Assembly (NCBI GenBank): GCA_035308365.1
Contig: DATGGU010000024.1
Coordinates: forward strand, 19,823 to 83,822
Length of the DNA stretch: 64,000 bases
Origin: PALSA-505 sp035308365
Lineage (GTDB): Bacteria; Actinomycetota; Actinomycetes; Streptosporangiales; Streptosporangiaceae
Direction of reading: 5' to 3'
Made by a program: the position numbers and the translations under genes. How positions within the stretch are numbered: the first letter of the stretch is position 1; the number at the start of each line of letters is the position of its first letter. The notes under the pieces were generated by a model. That model searched no databases. It was not told the DNA's origin and worked only from the letters and a program-made list of their open reading frames with translations. Below are positions 49,127 to 57,019 of this stretch, in pieces.

Positions 49127-49216
49127 CACCCGCGTAGCCGGGCTTGCCTGCAGGCGGAACGGTCAGTGGCGGTGACGAGATGATCGATCCAACGCGGGTG
49201 ATTGAACGTGGTCGCG

Positions 49217-49834
49217 TCATGCTGGGCGCAGGGCGCGTTCCGGGGTCATCGAGCTGAGCAGGCGCTCCAGGGCCACCTCGACGTCCTCCCGCCAGGACAG
49301 CGCCGTCTTGAGGTCCAGGCGCAGCCGGGGGTAGCGGTGGTGCGGGCGGATGGTCTTGAAGCCGACCGCCAGCAGGTAGTCGGCGGGCAGCACGCAGGCG
49401 GGTTTTTCCCAGCGCAGGTCGCCGAAGGCTTCGATGGCCCGTACGCCACGCCTGGTCAGGTCCTTGGCCACGCCCTGCACCAGCATCCGGCCCAGCCCGC
49501 CGCCGGCGAACTCGGTGAGCACGTGCGCGGTCATCAGCAGCACCGCGTCGGCGCTGACCGGGCTGGTGGGAAAGGCGAGCGAACGCGGCGCGAACAGCGG
49601 CGGCGCGTAGAGCACGTAGCCTGCCGCGATCCCATCGACATAGGCGGTCTTCCCGCAGCTGCCCCACTCGAGCAGGATCGATGAGATCCAGGACTCCTTC
49701 TCCAGCGCCGTGTCGCCGGCCTTCTCGGCGCGGTCCCTGGCCACCGGCTCGAGTTCCCAGAAGACGCAGCGCCTGCAAGGGACCGGCAGGTCATCGAGAT
49801 TGTCGAGGGTGATGTTGGCAAGACGACGCGTCAC
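49217..49834 (-). CDS. GNAT-family N-acetyltransferase
   Basis: The 205-residue protein starts MTRRLANITLDNLDDLPVPCRRCVFWELEPVARDRAE and carries the acetyl-CoA-binding pattern around LMTAHVLTEFAGGGLGRMLVQGVAKDLTRRGVRAIEAFGD, ending LRLDLKTALSWREDVEVALERLL. A CRRC pair near residue 20 is conserved in this actinobacterial subgroup, which sits near parAB. The acetyl acceptor is unknown. GTG start at 49834. It is divergent from the PLP-enzyme operon, the 149 bases between holding both promoters. Confidence 0.8.
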   Translation of the reverse strand: MTRRLANITLDNLDDLPVPCRRCVFWELEPVARDRAEKAGDTALEKESWISSILLEWGSCGKTAYVDGIAAGYVLYAPPLFAPRSLAFPTSPVSADAVLLMTAHVLTEFAGGGLGRMLVQGVAKDLTRRGVRAIEAFGDLRWEKPACVLPADYLLAVGFKTIRPHHRYPRLRLDLKTALSWREDVEVALERLLSSMTPERALRPA

Positions 49835-49983
49835 CTGACACCCCTGAAGTCAGTACCCCAGCCTGGGGTACCCAGCCCTGGCTCTGACGGAACGCGACTG
49901 GGACGCGCCTTGCACTAATCCTGGGCGCGTATCCCCGGTCCGGCCCGTACCCTGACATGGTACCGAGCGAGCGGAGGCAGATT

Positions 49984-51252
49984 GTGAACAACGATCCCAG
50001 GCAGCGACTGGACCGCTATGTCGACCAGTACTCCGCCCGGGCGGCCGGAATGCTCGCCTCCGAGATCCGGGCCCTGTTCGCCGTCGCCGCCCGGCCGGAG
50101 GTGGTCTCGCTGGCCGGCGGGATGCCCTACATCACCGCTCTTCCGCTGGATGCGGTGGGCGAGCTCGCCGGGCAACTGGTGGCCGACCGTGGGTCGGTCG
50201 CCCTGCAATACGGCTCCGGCCAGGGCGATGCCGGGCTGCGCGAGGGCATCTGCGAGGTCATGGCCCTGGAGGGAATCCGCGCCCACCCGGACGAAGTGGT
50301 CGTGACCGTAGGCTCGCAGCAGGCGCTCGACCTGATGACGCGGATCTTCATCGACCCCGGCGATGTCGTGCTCGCCGAAGCCCCGTCCTACGTGGGAGCG
50401 CTGTCCACCTTCGCGTCCTACCAGGCCAATGTCGTGCACGTCCCGATGGACGACGACGGCATCATCCCCGAGGCGCTCGCCGAGACGATCACGCGGCTGA
50501 CCACGGCCGGCCAGCGAGTCAAGTTCCTGTACTCGGTGCCGACGTTCCAGAACCCAGCGGCGGTGACGCTGACCCCGGGCCGGCGGGCCAGGGTACTGGA
50601 GATCTGCCAGCGGGCCGGGCTACTGCTGATCGAGGACAACCCCTACGGGCTGCTCGGCTTCGACAGCGCGCCGCAGCGGGCACTGCGGGCCGACGCCACT
50701 GACTCCGTGGTCTACCTGGGCAGCTTCTCCAAGACGATCGCCCCTGGCCTGCGCGTCGGCTGGGCGCTCGCACCGCACGGCATCAGGGACAAGCTGGTCC
50801 TGGCGGCCGAGTCCGCCGTGCTGTGCCACTCCAGCCTGGCACAGCTCATGGTGCGCGAGTATCTGGCCACGCAACCGTGGCAGGAACAGATCAAACTGTT
50901 TTGCGAACTTTATGCCGAACGCAGGGATACCATGCTCGCCGCCCTGGAGTCGAGCATGCCGCCAGGCTGCCGGTGGACCCGGCCGGCCGGGGGGTTCTAC
51001 GTGTGGCTGAAGCTGCCCGAAGGCCTTGACGCCAAGGCCATGCTGCCGCGCGCCATCTCGGCCAGGGTCGCCTACGTGCCGGGGACCGGGTTCTACGCCG
51101 ACGGTGCGGGCCGGGAGTACATGCGGCTGTCCTACTGCTACCCGGAGCCGTCCAGGATCCGCGAGGGCATCCGGCGGCTCGCCGGTGTCATCGAGGCGGA
51201 GGCGGAGTTGCGGGCGACGTTCGGCGCGCTGCCGCCCAACGGTTCCACGTGA
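49984..51252 (+). CDS. PLP-dependent aminotransferase, class I/II (KAT/AAT-like)
   Basis: The 422-residue enzyme has the fold-type I pattern: VVSLAGGMPYITALPLDAV, QYGSGQGDAGLREGI, VTVGSQQALDLMTRIFIDPGDVVLAEAPSYVGAL, NPYGLLGF and the PLP lysine in YLGSFSKTIAPGLRVGW (about residue 250), then RMRLSYC-like YMRLSYCYPEP. Such enzymes transaminate aromatic or alpha-aminoadipate-like substrates; specificity is undefined. GTG at 49984 is the start because GGAGG lies six bases before it; the ATG at 49957 has none. It overlaps the ATP-grasp gene by four bases (GTGA) and forms an operon with it. Confidence 0.88.
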   Translation: MNNDPRQRLDRYVDQYSARAAGMLASEIRALFAVAARPEVVSLAGGMPYITALPLDAVGELAGQLVADRGSVALQYGSGQGDAGLREGICEVMALEGIRAHPDEVVVTVGSQQALDLMTRIFIDPGDVVLAEAPSYVGALSTFASYQANVVHVPMDDDGIIPEALAETITRLTTAGQRVKFLYSVPTFQNPAAVTLTPGRRARVLEICQRAGLLLIEDNPYGLLGFDSAPQRALRADATDSVVYLGSFSKTIAPGLRVGWALAPHGIRDKLVLAAESAVLCHSSLAQLMVREYLATQPWQEQIKLFCELYAERRDTMLAALESSMPPGCRWTRPAGGFYVWLKLPEGLDAKAMLPRAISARVAYVPGTGFYADGAGREYMRLSYCYPEPSRIREGIRRLAGVIEAEAELRATFGALPPNGST

Positions 51253-52223
51253 CCGGCGATCTCATGACGGCCGCCGACCTCGGTCACGTTCTCGTCCTGG
51301 CTGGCGGGCTGTCCCCGGAACGTGAGGTCTCGCTGCGGTCGGGCGGCCGGATCAGGGACGCGCTGCATGAGGCGGGCGTGGACGCCGAAGAGGCGGACGC
51401 CGACGCCGCGCTGATCCCGCTGCTGACCCTGGATCCGCCCACCGCGGTGTTCCCCGCGATCCACGGTAACTGCGGCGAAGACGGGGCGATCAGGGAGGTG
51501 CTGAGGCTGCTCGGCGTGCCCTACGTGGGCGCCACCGCCGATGCCTGCCGGCTCGCCTTCGACAAGCCGGTGGCCAAGGCGCTGGTTGCCGCTGCCGGGC
51601 TGGCCACCCCGGAGTCCGTGACTCTGCCCAGGGAGACGTTCCACGACCTGGGCGCCGGTGCGGTGCTGGACCGGATCGTGGCGAAGCTGGGACTGCCGCT
51701 GTTCGTCAAGCCGGCCCGTGGCGGCTCCGCGCTCGGGGCCGCGCCGGTGCGCACCGCCGGGGAGCTGCCCGCCGCGATGATCGGCTGCTTCGCCTACGGC
51801 GACACGGCACTGGTGGAGCGGTTCGTGGCCGGGACCGAGGTGGCCGTGGGAGTCGTCGACCTCGGTGACGGGCCGGAGCCGCTGCCCGCCGTGGAGATCG
51901 TCCCGGCGAACGGGTGGTTCGATTACGCCGCCCGGTATACCGCAGGCCGGACCGAGTACTACGCGCCCGCCCGCCTGTCCGAGGCGTCGGCGCGTGCGGT
52001 CGCCGACGCGGCCGTCTCCGCGCACAAGGCCCTCGGGCTGCGCGACCTGTCTCGCAGCGATCTCATCGTCGATCCATCGGGGCAGGTCTTCTTCCTCGAA
52101 GCCAACGTCGCCCCCGGGATGACCGACACGAGCACGCTGCCGATGGCGCTGGAGGCCGCTGGCCGCGATTTCGGCGCGCTGTGCCGCGATCTGCTGGTTC
52201 TGGCAGCGAGCCGGGGAGCCTGA
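51249..52223 (+). CDS. D-alanine-D-alanine ligase-like ATP-grasp enzyme
   Basis: The 324-residue protein has the Ddl layout: VLVLAGGLSPEREVSLRSGGRIRDAL with the Ser-Arg substrate loop, HGNCGEDGAIREVLRLLGVPYVGATADACRLAFDKPVAKAL, PLFVKPARGGSALGAA and the C-terminal LIVDPSGQVFFLEANVAPGMTDTSTLPMALEAAG with metal ligands E and N. It is divergent from primary-metabolism Ddl, and a main ddl gene is usually elsewhere, so it may join other D-amino acids or dipeptides. The GTG start overlaps the aminotransferase stop, so amino-acid supply and ligation may be linked. Exact product unknown. Confidence 0.85.
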   Translation: MTGDLMTAADLGHVLVLAGGLSPEREVSLRSGGRIRDALHEAGVDAEEADADAALIPLLTLDPPTAVFPAIHGNCGEDGAIREVLRLLGVPYVGATADACRLAFDKPVAKALVAAAGLATPESVTLPRETFHDLGAGAVLDRIVAKLGLPLFVKPARGGSALGAAPVRTAGELPAAMIGCFAYGDTALVERFVAGTEVAVGVVDLGDGPEPLPAVEIVPANGWFDYAARYTAGRTEYYAPARLSEASARAVADAAVSAHKALGLRDLSRSDLIVDPSGQVFFLEANVAPGMTDTSTLPMALEAAGRDFGALCRDLLVLAASRGA

Positions 52224-52257
52224 CACCGAGGCTCAGGCCCACCCATAGGCTTGACGG

Positions 52258-53286
52258 GTGATCAAGGGAAAAAGCTTTGGCAGTGACAACCACGCCGGTG
52301 CGCACCCGGCCGTTCTCCGGATGCTCGCTGACGCCAATACCGGCGACGACCTGCCCTATGGCTACGACTCGTGGACGGAGCGGGCCTGTGCGGTTCTGCG
52401 GGAGATGTTCGGTGCCAGCGGCGCGTTCTTCGTGTTCAACGGAACCGGCGCCAACATCGTCGGGCTGAGCCTGCTGCTGCGGCCCGTCGATGCGGTCATC
52501 TGCCCGTCCAGCGCGCACATCAACGTGGATGAGTGCGGGGCGTGTGAGCGGGTGCTCGGCATCAAACTGCTGACGGTCGACGTGCCGGATGGGAAACTCA
52601 CGGCGGACGCCATCGCCACCCGGCTGGGCGGGCGCGGAGACGAGCACCGGTCCCAGCCACGGGTCGTGGCCATCTCGCAGGTCACCGAACTGGGTACCTG
52701 TTACACGCTCGACGAGCTGGCTAAGCTCAGCGAATTCTGCCGCGCGCACGACCTGCTGCTCTATATGGACGGCGCGCGCCTGGCCAACGCGGCGGCGCAC
52801 CTCGGCTGCCTGCCTGCCGAACTGGCCGCGCCCGTCGACGTGCTCAGCTTTGGTGGGACCAAGAACGGGGCCATCGGCGCGGAGGCGATTCTCGTCATGA
52901 ACGATGAGCTCGTCCGGGACATGCTGTTCCACCGCAAGCAACTGATGCAGCTCGGCTCGAAGATGCGGTTCGTGGCGGCCCAGTTCCTTGGATTGCTGGA
53001 CGGTGACGTGTGGCTGCACAACGCCCGCCATTCCAACGCCATGGCGCAGCGCCTGGCCGATCACCTCGACGGGGTACCGGGAACGAAGCTCGCTCAGCCG
53101 GTGGAGTCCAATGCCGTGTTCGTGGCGCTGGAACCCGAGCAGATAGCAACGCTTCAGCAGGACTGGCACTTCCACGTATGGGACGAGAACGAACATGTCG
53201 TGCGCCTGATGACCGCCTTCGACACGAGCCCCGAAGACGTGGACGCCTTCGCCGCCGCCATAGCGGCGACCGCCAACGGTGGATAG
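52258..53286 (+). CDS. Low-specificity threonine aldolase-like PLP enzyme
   Basis: The 342-residue enzyme resembles L-threonine/allo-threonine aldolases that cleave beta-hydroxy amino acids to glycine and an aldehyde. It has SFGSDNHAGAHPAVLRML, YGYDSWTERACAVLREMFGASGAFFVFNGTGANIVGLSLL, HINVDECGACE, AISQVTELGTCYTLDEL, LYMDGARLANAAAHLG and the PLP lysine in VLSFGGTKNGAIGAEAILV. The start is GTG 52258. It lies 34 bases after the ATP-grasp gene and probably shares its transcript. Two parS sites begin just past its stop codon. Confidence 0.9.
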   Translation: MIKGKSFGSDNHAGAHPAVLRMLADANTGDDLPYGYDSWTERACAVLREMFGASGAFFVFNGTGANIVGLSLLLRPVDAVICPSSAHINVDECGACERVLGIKLLTVDVPDGKLTADAIATRLGGRGDEHRSQPRVVAISQVTELGTCYTLDELAKLSEFCRAHDLLLYMDGARLANAAAHLGCLPAELAAPVDVLSFGGTKNGAIGAEAILVMNDELVRDMLFHRKQLMQLGSKMRFVAAQFLGLLDGDVWLHNARHSNAMAQRLADHLDGVPGTKLAQPVESNAVFVALEPEQIATLQQDWHFHVWDENEHVVRLMTAFDTSPEDVDAFAAAIAATANGG

Positions 53287-53296
53287 CGGCCTTGGG

Positions 53297-53346
53297 GTTT
53301 CACGGGAAACATGGACTTATGGGCAGCCGATGTTTCACGGGAAACA
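53297..53346. other. parS: Two parS sites (ParB-binding) near the origin
   Basis: GTTTCACGGGAAAC at 53297-53310 and TGTTTCACGGGAAACA at 53331-53346. The known consensus is TGTTTCACGTGAAACA; both carry the same change (G for T at the tenth position of the 16-mer). They lie between the threonine aldolase and LAGLIDADG genes, 2 kb from parB. Confidence 0.88.
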
Positions 53347-53382
53347 TGACGGTGAAACAACTGCGGTGCTACGGTCGCGGCC

Positions 53383-53766
53383 ATGGACGCACAGCCAGTC
53401 AGCCCCCTCACGATGCCGGTCATCGACCCCGTCGATTGCGGGTTCTTCATTGGCCTGCTGGTGGGAGAAGGTCACTTTGGCGGCGATGGACGCCAGCCTC
53501 AGGTGACCCTGCGCATGCATGTGCGCCACGAGGCGACGTTCCGGTGGCTCGAACGGACATTTCCTGGCGGGCGGCTCTACGGCCCCTATCACCATGGCGG
53601 CCGCTCCTACTTCCAGTGGATGGCCAGAGGCGATTATCTGAGGAGCCTGGTAGCACCGCTCATACAGCGCCACCGCTACCTGCTTGACGAGCATGTCGCC
53701 GCCCGGTTCGACTCGATGTGCGAACGCTATGCAATCGAACTGAACGCCGCTCAGATGATGGCTTAG
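53383..53766 (+). CDS. Free-standing LAGLIDADG-like homing endonuclease domain
   Basis: The 127-residue protein carries one LAGLIDADG-type motif, CGFFIGLLVGEGHFGGDG, followed by QPQVTLRMHVRHEATFRWLERTFPGGRLYGPYHHGGRSYFQWMARGDYLRSLVAPLIQRHRYLLDEHVAARFDSMCERY. This is the usual beta-beta-helix order of a single-motif (homodimeric) enzyme. The catalytic acid (E in VGEGHF) is present, so activity is possible. Such endonucleases normally ride in introns or inteins; this one is free between the parS pair and a conserved hypothetical gene. ATG at 53383, or the in-frame ATG at 53413. Overlaps the convergent gene by four bases. Confidence 0.75.
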   Translation: MDAQPVSPLTMPVIDPVDCGFFIGLLVGEGHFGGDGRQPQVTLRMHVRHEATFRWLERTFPGGRLYGPYHHGGRSYFQWMARGDYLRSLVAPLIQRHRYLLDEHVAARFDSMCERYAIELNAAQMMA

Positions 53767-54404
53767 GCCTTGGGGACGAACTCGATTCCGGTGCGGGAGA
53801 GGCCGAAGTGCGCGAACGGAGACGCCCCGGTGTGCACGGATGCCTTGGCTGGAATTTCCTGCTCGATGGCCTTGGCGAAGTCGGCGGCCTGGTCCTCGTT
53901 GTTGGCTCCGACGACCAGGTAACGCCAGCGGCGGAGCACCGACCGGCCTTCGGCCTGTAGCCGCTCGGCCAGTTGCACCGCCTCATGCCGCGAGGGCAGT
54001 TCGATGCGTACCTCCCACTCGGCTTCCCCGGTCGCCAGGGAGTCCAGTGTCTCATCGTCGATCCGGCGCTGGTGCTCTGCCTGCAACTGTTGTGCGGTCT
54101 CCGGCATTGGCGCGCTGGCGTCTTCCCATTCCTGCTCGATCGGGTGCCAGCGATCGAGCGCGAAGTCAGCCGTCAGCTCTCGCTTGGCGAGTACGTCACG
54201 GACGACCCGGTCAGCCTCGCGCGCCGCGTTCTCGGTAGCGGCGTACAGGAAGACGTTGGGACCGTCGGCGGAAACCGCGACACGGTCGCCGAGCCTGCTG
54301 CGCACGTGCTGTTCGACCTCGTGCTCACGCACGGACTGAACCGCCTGCTGGACGTTGTTCTCATCCCGAAGCGTGACCGTCACTCGCCAGTCTTCGTCTG
54401 CCAC
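53763..54404 (-). CDS. Conserved actinobacterial hypothetical protein
   Basis: The 213-residue acidic protein MADEDWRVTVTLRDENNVQQAVQSVREHEVEQHVRSRLGDRVAVSADGPNVFLYAATENAAREADRVVRDVLAKRELTADFALDRWHPIEQEWEDASAPMPET has two similar alpha/beta halves. The second is WEVRIELPSRHEAVQLAERLQAEGRSVLRRWRYLVVGANNEDQAADFAKAIEQEIPA. The halves look like a duplicated ferredoxin-like domain. I recognise it as a conserved family without a name; no catalytic motif is seen. The start codon is ATG 54404; on the other side a dispersed repeat separates it from the broken dioxygenase gene. Confidence 0.75.
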   Translation of the reverse strand: MADEDWRVTVTLRDENNVQQAVQSVREHEVEQHVRSRLGDRVAVSADGPNVFLYAATENAAREADRVVRDVLAKRELTADFALDRWHPIEQEWEDASAPMPETAQQLQAEHQRRIDDETLDSLATGEAEWEVRIELPSRHEAVQLAERLQAEGRSVLRRWRYLVVGANNEDQAADFAKAIEQEIPAKASVHTGASPFAHFGLSRTGIEFVPKA

Positions 54405-54505
54405 AGGGGTGACTCTATCGCTGTGCCCGGCGTGCTCTTACCTGGAGCCAGGCTCTGCCGGACAATCCAGATGCCTCGGGAAGCCCGGCCAGCACACAAT
54501 GTCTT

Positions 54506-54583
54506 ATGCGAAACCGCGTTATGCACAATTTCTGCCCGGTGACCGCACCGCTGAGCTGGCCCGATCGCGGTTATGCATAACAC
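54506..54583. repeat. Dispersed repeat, copy 2
   Basis: Positions 54506-54567 match 26149-26210 over 62 bases with about seven substitutions. The right end here, GGTTATGCATAAC, is a short palindrome rather than the longer inverted end of copy 1, so this copy is shortened. It provides the ATG of the following broken gene. Confidence 0.8.
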
Positions 54584-55375
54584 TCGGGAGCCGGTGGACA
54601 TCGGCCACTTCATCCGTGACGGGTACGTGGCCGTTCGCGGCGCCGTGGATACCGGGACCGTCGAGGCGTGCCGGGAGAAGATCTGGGAAGCCATGGCAAG
54701 GCGCGGCGTCCGCGAGGGCGATCGCACACCACTTGGCCTGCGCTCGTGCATATCGATGAGGAACTGACCGGTGAGCCGTTCACCTCGGCCGGCAACTCAC
54801 CCCTGCTGGCCGCTGCCTGTGATGAGCTGATCGGCCAGGGACGGTGGACGCGGCCGGTAGGCATCGGCGACTCGGTGATCGCGCGCTTCCCGGCGGGCGA
54901 GGACGAACGGGCGAACGCCGGTTACCACATCGAAGGCAGCTATGACGGCCCCGGCGGAGGGTGGGTCAACGTCCGGTCCCGGGCGCGTGGACTGCTGGCC
55001 TTGTTCCTGTTCACCGATGTCAGCGAGGACGACGCACCAACCCGGCTCGTTTGTGGCTCACACCTGTTCGTTCCCGAGTTCCTGGCACCGTACGGCGAGC
55101 ACGGGACCTACTCCGACGCCGAATTCTGGCGGCCATCGGTGCTGTGCCGGCCGGTCGCGCACGCGACCGGCAAGGCCGGGGATGTCTTCCTCTGCCATCC
55201 GTTCATCGTGCACACCGCCACCTGGCCACACCGTGGGCTCACACCACGGATCATCGCCCAGCCAGCTGTGCACGTACGGGACGGCTTCGCGGTGGATGGA
55301 TCCGATCCCGCGCCGGTTGCCCGGGCCATCGTCGCCGGGCTGGCGATGGCAGGAGCGAGGCCGGTCTGCTTATGA
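54573..55375 (+). pseudogene. Phytanoyl-CoA dioxygenase (PhyH)-like gene with frameshift
   Basis: An Fe(II)/2-oxoglutarate oxygenase split into two frames. Frame 1 (54573-54767) reads VDIGHFIRDGYVAVRGAVDTGTVEACREKIWEAMARRGVREGDRT, then goes wrong. Frame 2 continues from about 54725 with TWPALVHIDEELTGEPF through to the stop at 55373-55375. The pattern fits a two-base CA insertion in the CACACCAC run near 54721-54728. Metal-site remnants in frame 2 are AGYHIEGSY, CHPFIVHTATWPH and TPRIIAQP. Its 3' end overlaps convergent parB by six bases. The frame-1 start ATG lies in the dispersed repeat. If the shift is a sequencing error the gene is intact at about 267 residues. Confidence 0.78.
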
Positions 55376-56362
55376 CCCTGACTGGTCCGGGGACATGACC
55401 TTGACGATCCGCTCCAGGTCGTCCAGGGTGGCAAACTCGACGACGATCTTGCCCTTCTTGCGGCCCAGCTCGACCTTGACCTGCGTGTCCAGGACATCGG
55501 ACAGCCGGTCGGTGAACTCCTTGATCTGCGGGGGGGCCGGCGTCTTGCTGCGCGGTTCCCGTGGCGCCTTCGCCGGAACGCCGTCGCCGACGGCGATGAT
55601 CTCTTCAACCGCCCGGACCGACAGTCCTTCGGCCACGATACGGTGCGCGAGATGCTCCTGGGCGACAGGATCTCCCAGTGCGAGAAGGGCCCGCGCGTGG
55701 CCGGCGCTGAGCACCTCGGCGGCGACCCGCTTCTGCACGCCGGGAGGGAGGTTGAGCAGGCGCAGTGTGTTGGAGATATGCGGGCGGGACCTGCCGACCT
55801 TGCCGGCCAGTTCCTCGTGGGTGACCCCGAAGTCGTCCAGAAGCTGCTGGTAGGCCGCCGCCTCTTCCAGAGCGTTCAGTTGCTCGCGGTGCAGGTTCTC
55901 GATCAGTGCGTCCCGGAGCAGGTCATCGTCCGAGGCCTCACGAACGATGGCTGGGATGCGATCCAGGCCAGCTCGCTGGCAGGCGCGCCAGCGCCGCTCA
56001 CCCATGATCAGCTCGTAGTGCCCGGGCATGACCCGGCGGACCACGACCGGCTGGAGCAGCCCTACCTCACGGATCGAGGCAGCCAGTTCGTCCAGCGCGT
56101 CCTCGTCGAATGTCTGCCTGGGCTGGCGGGGATTCGGCGTGACCGTGCCAATCGCGATCTCTTCGAAGTAGGCACCAGGGACGGCACCAATCGCCTGCTC
56201 GTCCTGCTCATCAAAGCCAGCCGGGTATGACTGCTGTCCCGGGCGGGCCGCCTGTGCGCGCTGACCCGGCAGGCCACGGCCGGGGTCCCGGCCCGGGAGT
56301 CCGGTGGCAGGAGGGATCAGCGCCCCCAGTCCCTTGCCAAGCCCGCGCTTCTGCTGAGCCAC
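55370..56362 (-). CDS. parB: Chromosome-partitioning protein ParB
   Basis: The 330-residue CTP-dependent clamp spreads from parS sites to form the segregation complex. Motifs: RGLGKGLGALIPP near the N terminus; the CTPase segment VTPNPRQPRQTFDEDALDELAASIREVGLLQPVVVRRV with GHYELIMGERRWRACQRAGL; ENLHREQLNALEEAAAYQQLLDDFGVTHEELAGKVGRSRPHISNTLRLLNLPPGVQKRVAAEVLSAGHARALLAL (helix-turn-helix); and a C-terminal dimer domain. GTG at 56362 (AQQKRGLG) has GGGAG upstream; an ATG at 56452 is in frame but adds poorly coding residues. Unusually it is 657 bases from parA instead of a few. Confidence 0.95.
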   Translation of the reverse strand: MAQQKRGLGKGLGALIPPATGLPGRDPGRGLPGQRAQAARPGQQSYPAGFDEQDEQAIGAVPGAYFEEIAIGTVTPNPRQPRQTFDEDALDELAASIREVGLLQPVVVRRVMPGHYELIMGERRWRACQRAGLDRIPAIVREASDDDLLRDALIENLHREQLNALEEAAAYQQLLDDFGVTHEELAGKVGRSRPHISNTLRLLNLPPGVQKRVAAEVLSAGHARALLALGDPVAQEHLAHRIVAEGLSVRAVEEIIAVGDGVPAKAPREPRSKTPAPPQIKEFTDRLSDVLDTQVKVELGRKKGKIVVEFATLDDLERIVKVMSPDQSGS

Positions 56363-57019
56363 TGCTTCTCCCTGCCCATCGATGTATCCCTGGTACCTAC
56401 TATCCCCGATGCGCCGGACAGAACCGCCGCCGGACAGTACCCGGTGAAACACATCCTGCCAGGATCAGGGTTCCATGAGGTCTGCGGTGCCGTCCCGGCC
56501 ACCGTCACATTCGTTGCGAGAGCGGCTTCCTGAGCTTGCCTTTCGCGTTCCCGCCGGTCGAAGCCGGGCCGAGCGGCTCTCCAGGGTCAGCGGGAGAACC
56601 TGCGAAAGCGGAACGCGGCGGACCGGGTACGCGGCCGGTGGGTTCAGCGGGCCGATCGGGCAGATCGTGCGCAGGAACCCCAGGAGCTCGCGGTTCCAGC
56701 GGCTATCCCGCCCATCGAAGCAGTTCTCTGGCATAGAGTCCCAGCCGACCGCGACCAGTCATAGGCGCGGAAACCTGACGCTAGCCCGTAGTTCCCCTGG
56801 CGGCGAGCCGACATGGGCGCTGACCAGGTGAAACACGTTCAGCTCATGACCATGTAGACATGTAATTTCGTGATCAAGGGCCCTGCCAGCTGCGCAAACA
56901 TGTTGGCCCATCGGCTTGGGGGGAGCTTCGGGCTAGCTCGTGCGCCGACCTGGCTGCACTTGTGAAGTGCAAGCTAGCGACTCGCTTGTATATACGAATA
57001 CTAGGGCTGGCCTGGTAAT
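56363..57019. other. 657-bp parA-parB intergenic region, no confident gene
   Basis: parA and parB are on the same strand but separated. I see a locally AT-rich stretch at 56985-57005 (CTTGTATATACGAATACTAG) and two half-parS-like GTGAAACA sequences (56442-56449 and 56826-56833). A minus-strand frame at 56465-56734 (MPENCFDGRDSRWNRELLGFLRTICPIGPLN...) has some GC bias at third positions but no recognisable domain, so I do not call it a gene. Confidence 0.5.

Noticed and set aside
56465..56734. 89-residue minus-strand frame between parB and parA
   Set aside because: Some coding-like bias at the beginning, but no domain and no ribosome site, so left as intergenic.
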